DNA from: Adiantum capillus-veneris | Taxonomy: Eukaryota; Streptophyta; Polypodiopsida; Polypodiales; Pteridaceae | Length of the DNA stretch: 64,000 bases | Assembly (NCBI GenBank): GCA_014529385.2 | Contig: CM043962.1 | Coordinates: 90,135,680 to 90,199,679, forward strand | Direction of reading: 5' to 3' | Program-made: the position numbers and the translations under genes | The notes under the pieces: model-generated | What the model saw: only the letters and a program-made list of their open reading frames with translations | Database searches by the model: none | Told to the model about the DNA's origin: nothing | In this document: positions 58,420 through 64,000 of the stretch, piece after piece | Position numbering within the stretch: the first letter of the stretch is position 1 | Layout: the number at the start of each line of letters is the position of its first letter

Positions 58420-60024
58420 ATGTCTACCCTAGATTCAAACGCAACTTACACAAGCTTGGAGATCCCGACAATAGAGGAATATCCTCCCACAATGGATCTT
58501 CCAAACTTGCAATTGATAAAGACCCATCTTGTTGAGAGATTTTGGATGATTGGTCATGAGAGTGAAGGACTATATAGATACATTGACGACAATGAGGTCA
58601 ATCTTTATAGGTGCTCAAATCCATACCTAGAAGAGATAACGGATTACAAGCTCTTATATGTCTACACATATGGAGTCGACTGTCAATGGAGATCTATAGT
58701 TGTCGACAAGTATGGACGAGAATACAGAGTTGTAGAAAGCACAAATCCATAGACTGTACTAGAAAGAGGTGGATATTTGGTCAATGAAGGACCACAAATG
58801 ACTCCACCAAACACAAGAATTCCTATAGGAATTCCAAGAAGAGAGCCACCAGGATTCCCTTCAAGAGCGATAATGAGAGAAGGATTGGGAGAATCTCTGG
58901 TTAGACTTGTAGACAATCGATGAGTCGGACCATCCCAAGTCGAGAAATGGGTAAACAGAAAATACTCCGGAGATAAAGATCCGAGAGATCACGTAGCGGC
59001 TTTTAGAAGAGTGATTAGAGCAGAGGGAGTTTCAGATTTTGCGACATAGTTTGCAGGATTTGGATTGACTCTAGAAGATGATGCAGCTACATGGTTCGAT
59101 TCGGTGGGAAAATGGGATTTTGAGACCCTAGATGAGCTGTTTGAGGAGTTTATTGAAGAATTCTCGCCAAAAGGTGTTGCTCACAACACGGTCTCACAAA
59201 TCCATAGATTCAAACAGAAAGTGGATGAATCAGTACGCAAAGCATCATTACGGCTCAAGAGATATGTTAAGCTCTGTCCGAGAGTGGAATTACCTACGCA
59301 AGCACGATTGATGCTGATCTTTATCCAGGGAATGAGACATGCGGGCCTTCAGAGGGATCTGCATATGATAAGGAGGATGACGCTAAACGAGTTGATCAAA
59401 GAAGCTCTTTATCTAGTGGATAACTGTGAGGCATACAAAGAAAAGGACTTAAAGAGTCAAGGAGATGACACATCCTCTCAGCACAGTGTTTCACAGATAA
59501 GTGAGTCCATTGCCAAGCCAACGGCACCTATTGATCAAGAAAAGCTTATCGACGACTTGGTCAAGATGTTGATTCCTCTTGTAAGGTCTGATTCGGGAGA
59601 GCCGAAGTGGTGTGAAATTGAGAGAAAATGGACGAACCATACGGGGGAAGAGTGCTATTATAGAATGGAAAATGCTAGGGAGAGGTATGTACAACCTGTT
59701 CCAGAAGCACCTACTCCACCTAGATACATTACGGGGAATGCGCCAAGACCGGTAGGAGTTTTAAGGCCACAGCTTCTCTTAGGACAACAACCTCCGCTTC
59801 CAAGTGCTAGAATGACGGTAGACATGAGATACATGCCAATGATGGAAGCATCAAATAAACCAACGCTAGTACCAGCTACAATGTGGTATAGCAACCAAAG
59901 TGAGTACTACCCTTCAGAGCAACAAAATGTGAGAGAAACACATGGAGTAGTGAGGCCGGTACAACCTCCACCTCCTGGGTTTCAGTCGAAAGAAAGAAGG
60001 TATGAAATGGACAAAAGGACATGA
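58420..60024 (+). pseudogene. Element B Gag, three internal stops
   Basis: One frame from ATG at 58420 to a TGA at 60022, with TAG at 58750, TGA at 58921 and TAG at 59047. The capsid-like domain runs from about 58960 to 59440: KYSGDKDPRDHVAAF, LEDDAATWFDSV, LDELFEEFIEEFSP, IHRFKQKVDESV and LMLIFIQGM, the normal order of a retrotransposon Gag. The N-terminal 110 residues (58420-58749) form a separate, aromatic-rich segment that I do not recognise. A Pro-rich C-terminus follows. There is no frameshift, so all breaks are point mutations. The frame continues after 60024 into the next part without another shift. Confidence 0.85.
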
Positions 60025-62889
60025 CGATTCATTGAAAATAGCGGCTTATCTAGGTCAAAGCTTGCTTATAGCCAAGAGGAAATGCTGAAAGAATCTCCTC
60101 AACCAGAGACAGATTGTCACAAAAGTTGTGACAACCACTTGGTCAAACAATGTCCTCATACGGAGATCACTGAAGTAAATGCCTATTGTCTTGAGTGTGG
60201 CATCACTCACTTGATCCCCGATTGCCCAAAAAAACCAAACCAACTCAGGAAAATCACGACAAATGTATCAGGGATTGTTCAGCTACCTAGTAGCTCAGAA
60301 AATGAAAATGTCGTACCAGTTCAAGTGGTTACGAGAGCGCAAGCTCAAGAGGAAGCCGATGAGAATCCAGAGACAAAGAACATGGAAAGTGACACGAGTC
60401 CAAAGACAGATGATGGACCAAAGACAGACGCACCTAGTGAGAAAACCAAGAGCAAACGAAATAGTTGGAAATCTAGAAAGACTAGGATGAAAGCACGTAG
60501 GGAACGAGAGCAAAAATCCCTAGCTGAGAAGCTTACCGAAGCTGAGGAGAAGATAAAACAACATGAGGAAAAGGAGGCACCTTCTCTTACACAGATGGTT
60601 AAACCTCTAGAAGAACCATCCACGGATGAGAAACCGAGAAGTGCTAGTTCAGGAGGATCGGTGTTGGTAGAGAAGGTTAATGAGACATTAGATGCCCTCT
60701 TGAAACCCTATGATGGGAGGCTCAAAAACAACCAAACCCAAGAACAGAGGTGGATGACATATCCCTATGCGGAATTAGAAAAGCAAAGGTTGGAAATGTG
60801 CAGGAAAATGATTCAAACAGCCCAATCTTTACTAGAACCACCACTTGCAAAACCTGAGGATGTGATCCGCGCCATGCCTACACAAGTAATCCCACCAAAC
60901 CAGGAACTAAAAGAGCCAGATTCTAGTCATGAGCACAGAACAAACCTCAAAGACCCAGCAATAGAACCAGGGATAGTATTGAATACCACGGATAACTCTT
61001 CTGAGGGATTTCACCAAGCTATACCTGAGGATTGTAAAGAGATAGATGGTTTTGACGAATTGTGGAAACAAGTCAGAGAGGCCAATGAAGCCGATGACAT
61101 AAAAAGACGAGTAGACAAGACTGATGATGAACGAGGAGTGTTTCTACCACCAATAGAGGAATTTGAGACTGGATCTCAAATGAATCTAGACGTGCAATCG
61201 TATTGGGGAGACAAAGGATCTGTACAATCTATGGATAGTCCACCCCATTCGCTAAGAACACTACCATCCTATATGGGAGAGTACGAGACCAAGTCAGATG
61301 TGGTTGCAGTCCCATCAAAGAGACTGTCTCCCAACAAGGCCATCGATTCAAAGGGGCTAGTAGATATTCTATCTACCCCAGTCACCTGTACAATAATGTT
61401 AGCCGAGTTGCTCAGAATAAGACCAAATATGTGGGCTAATGTGGGTAAATGTCTAGATAAATTTGGTGTAAAAACCCCAATGACTCAAATCGAGGAAGGC
61501 ATCAAAGAGCTTGAAATGCCTCAACTAAATACTCGGCCAGTGCCATTAAACAAGGTAGGCGAGTATTACGAGGGAGAAGATGGAAACACCACCCTTCCTA
61601 TGGAATTCAATGGTGTAAAAACCATGGCAATCCTTGACAGTGGAGATGGTGTGGCCATTGCAACCACAGAGGTTTGGAAAAAATGGGGAAAAACTGCCTT
61701 GATATCCACACGAATGACCCTGCAACTTGCAGAAGGACACAAGGAAAAGCCCATAAGACTGCTAGAAAAAGTACTTGTTACTTCTTGTGGCATTGAATAT
61801 GAACACACTTTTGTTGTTGTTGACTTTGGCAAGAAGAACAACTATGACATCATTCTGGGAAGACCATTCATGCGACAATCGAAAATGGTCCAAGATTGGG
61901 GTTATGACCATATATACCTGAGACATATGGAAACCATAACAAAGATAAACTTGAGGGACCATAGCTATAGGGATGTGACGAGAACACCGGTTGAGGAGTT
62001 TGATTCCGCCACAGTAGTAGGATCAGAACTTCCAGCTTGGTTAGGTAAGCCTAAAGAACTGTGGATGTGTGGAGCTTCACAATGTGGTAGCTTGAAACGT
62101 GAGGAATGTATCCTAGAGCAGGTTATAGAGGATAAGGACTATATCCCAGAACCATTTCTTGAAGAAGAGTTAGAGCCTTTTGGATGGGAACACATTTTGG
62201 CTACTCTGGACGTGTGCGTCGTGGAGGATGCTCCCACAACAAAGTTTTGTGATGAAAATGGCTATGATGTCGTTCCTTATTTTGCAGTGAGTGTAATCCA
62301 GGAAAATGAAGAGAACCAGACATCAACAAGCTCTCGAAATAACGAGCAAACAAAGAAATGTGGAGAATCAAAAGATGAAGAAGACGACGAGTTCTATGAC
62401 TCTGTAGAACACTTCGAGCTTCAAGAAGATCAACAACCCGGGAATCAATGTCATCGCTACACGAATAAAGTGCATCAAAAGTGGATTCCGAAGTCCTCAG
62501 TGAAGACACATCCACCACAAGCATCCTCATACATGGCTCCTAATAAGGAGGCAAAGACTCAGCTAGGAGGAATACGACCAGAGCAACGAGCTAACAATGC
62601 TCTAATCAATGGGCTAGAAAAGTCCTCCAAGAAACTACCACCCACGAGCAAACAGAAAGTAACTTTCCACTACGAGCCAAAAAATCAAGGGAAAGTACAA
62701 GAAGTCAACCTTGCTGAGGATAGTAGCGATAGTGATGAATCTTATGACATCCCTTATCATCAATTCAGGCCATCACTATCACCAACCCCTTCAGCAACAA
62801 CCATGATAGGTCAAAAGAATAGGACAACAAGTCAAAGCCAAAAAGCTCGACAAATCTGGATACCAAAATGCCAGATCGGCCAAAAATAG
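60025..62889 (+). pseudogene. Element B pol-like part: zinc knuckles, spacer, protease, start of W-x-P-K tail
   Basis: Same frame as Gag. Two cysteine-histidine boxes lie near 60115 (CHKSCDNHLVKQC) and 60190 (CLECGITHLIPDC, like the fourth knuckle of element A). A long, charged, partly coiled-coil spacer (Lys/Glu-rich at 60450-60580) follows. The protease is at about 61560-61930: MAILDSGDGVAIAT with catalytic Asp-Ser-Gly, and IILGRPFMRQSKM. Its flanks (VGEYYEGEDGNTTLPM before, HILATLDV after) match those of protease 1 in element A. An acidic region and the first W-x-P-K motifs (62482, 62857) follow. A TAG at 62887 ends it; the same frame continues. There is no RT, RNase H or integrase. Confidence 0.88.
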
Positions 62890-63357
62890 ATATGGATCAA
62901 GAAGACAAAGATCTCTAATGACAAATCACAAGATCCAACACCAAAACAAAAACAAGGAAAGAGTGCACGAACGGGTAAGAATATCACAAAGTCGCAAGCT
63001 TTCACAACTCAGGTTTGGGCTCCAAAGAAGTTGATTCAAGCAAAAAAAAGCCAGGAATTCATTTGGATTCCAAAACAACCACAGTATCAACGTTCAAAGC
63101 CTAAATCTAGTCCCCAACCAAGCGTACAAGGGCTGAAGCAAACACCACTGTCGACTCACACAACAAAAAGGTGGATCCCAAAGAAGTCTCTTCAAACACA
63201 AACAAAGCACGGGCAAGTATGGGTTCCCAAACGAGAGCCAGCAACAAAAAAACCAATAATCGCAAAGAAATGGGTCCCAAAGAAGAACAACAAAACTGCT
63301 GTCAGTGCATCGCCGCTTGAATTCTTACAATTCTTCCTACAATTACAGTACAGTTAG
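62890..63357 (+). pseudogene. Element B W-x-P-K tail after an in-frame TAG
   Basis: Same frame, beginning IWIKK (a degenerate motif). It then has W-x-P-K at 63016, 63064, 63172, 63220 and 63271, spaced by basic, Gln/Lys/Ser-rich linkers. It ends at a TAG at 63355. With the two motifs upstream this makes seven. No known fold is evident; the tail is strongly basic and probably disordered. Confidence 0.75.
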
Positions 63358-63617
63358 AAGAGAGCAAGTCGCTTCAATCAAGCAACGATACAGGAGCTTC
63401 AAAGACCATTACATTGCTTAGAATAGGAAGCCTCGCCAACAAATGCCAATAAGCAAATTGCTTATACCCACATCTTGCACAGCATAAATCTTTTCCATGC
63501 ATTGACTGTGTATGCATAATAGGGCTACATTACAAGGCCTGCATAGGCACAACTTTTAATTGCCCAAGCACAACACATACCCTTTGCGATACCTTGTCGT
63601 AAAGGATAACTCCAAAT
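63358..63617 (+). other. Non-coding spacer of element B
   Basis: No ORF. Leads from the end of the coding frame to the purine tract. Confidence 0.5.
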
Positions 63618-63631
63618 AGGAAGGGGGGAAG
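63618..63631 (+). promoter_or_regulatory. Purine tract of element B
   Basis: AGGAAGGGGGGAAG. What follows is not the start of the element B LTR (TGTTGACC), so by analogy with element A this is the internal tract rather than the one before the 3' LTR. Confidence 0.6.
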
Positions 63632-64000
63632 CATTCTGAATGCGGACATAACATTATGACTATAAGAGGGAAATGTTTTGTGAGATGCATTGAATTTTTG
63701 CGTTTTATTGTGATAATTTTTTGACGAAATTTAGAGTATATGCCCTCATAGTAGTGTTACAGAGGAGTATGGGGACAAAATCCATATATGAGCCCCTAGG
63801 GACATGTGTATAGTGTACATAGCATTTAGATTTCTATTTGAATGATTTTTCTTTTGTTGAGTTGTTTTAAGATTTTCTTTGTTTATTATTAAGAAAAAAA
63901 TAAAAAATCCATAATCCACATGAAGAAAAGACTGACGAGAGGCCTGAGCACTACAAAGAGAAGAAGGTACAGGAAAATGATGAAACTTCAAGAAGTATGT
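63632..64000 (+). other. Element B sequence downstream of the purine tract
   Basis: AT-rich, no ORF recognised up to the window end. Confidence 0.4.

Larger units (their letters stand above)
55055..64000 (+). mobile_element. Element B: gypsy-type LTR element without RT/integrase (3' end outside the window)
   Basis: A 956-bp 5' LTR and a tRNA-Asp type primer site are followed by a 2.4-kb leader with a palindromic array, one long Gag-protease-tail frame and a purine tract at 63618. The insertion site is proven by copy 1 of the target repeat at 1-964. Between protease and the W-x-P-K tail, where element A has RT, RNase H, integrase and protease 2, there is only a short spacer. No 3' LTR is reached by 64000. 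It is best seen as a non-autonomous member related to element A. Whether it depends on an A-like partner is inference. Confidence 0.85.

Noticed and set aside
60345-60623. Cys/Phe/Ser-rich minus-strand ORF in element B
   Set aside because: Reverse reading of the Lys/Glu-rich coiled-coil spacer.

Overview
The window is plant nuclear DNA made almost entirely of transposable elements in different stages of decay. The evidence is plant-type Ty3/gypsy and Ty1/copia polyproteins, plant LTR element primer binding sites (initiator-Met type TGGTATCAGAGC and tRNA-Asp type TGGCGCCGCTGCCGGGGA), LINE fragments, CACTA-like ends, many (CT)n/(CA)n/(AT)n microsatellites and long AT-rich stretches. I recognise no host protein gene, rRNA or tRNA gene. 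The species cannot be named from the sequence; a large repeat-rich seed-plant genome, possibly a gymnosperm, is a guess.

Layout. 1-964 is a dispersed repeat whose second copy lies at 54084-55054. 1560-2250 is the 3' end of a chromovirus-like gypsy element with its LTR; a related LTR fragment with primer-site-like sequences lies at 51806-52250. 2.2-12.9 kb holds tandem duplications, microsatellites, minus-strand coding remnants (5.2-7.65 kb) and a degenerate array of a 20-bp palindrome (7.86-10.8 kb). 12.95-17.95 kb is a minus-strand gypsy integrase split by a complete but defective copia element (13338-17663, 227-bp LTRs, target duplication CTGAC). 18.0-21.1 kb is a frameshifted Tat-type gypsy pol with RT, RNase H, a second archaeal-type RNase H and integrase. 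23.4-27.8 kb is AT-rich and carries a 150-bp tandem repeat and two terminal-inverted-repeat elements of one family. 30.2-31.85 kb looks like a decayed CACTA element.

The main object is element A (31857-45249, 564-bp LTRs, target duplication GTGGC), a 13.4-kb gypsy element. It encodes Gag, protease, RT, RNase H and integrase and then, downstream of integrase, a second aspartic-protease-like domain and a tail of W-x-P-K motifs. After that come a purine tract, a TATA-like sequence, an intact 141-codon ORF of unknown function, and the 3' LTR. To its right are a 5'-truncated minus-strand copia element (45426-48010) and two oppositely oriented LINE fragments (49.77-51.4 kb).

Element B (55055 to beyond the window end) has a 956-bp LTR, a leader with seven copies of a 24-bp palindrome, and one reading frame of 1,646 codons (58420-63357) interrupted by five stops. 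It contains Gag, zinc knuckles, protease and seven W-x-P-K motifs, but no RT, RNase H or integrase. It looks like a non-autonomous relative of the element A type, with the enzymatic core missing between protease and tail. The double-protease and W-x-P-K architecture shared by A and B, together with the palindromic leader array of B, is the most novel-looking content here.
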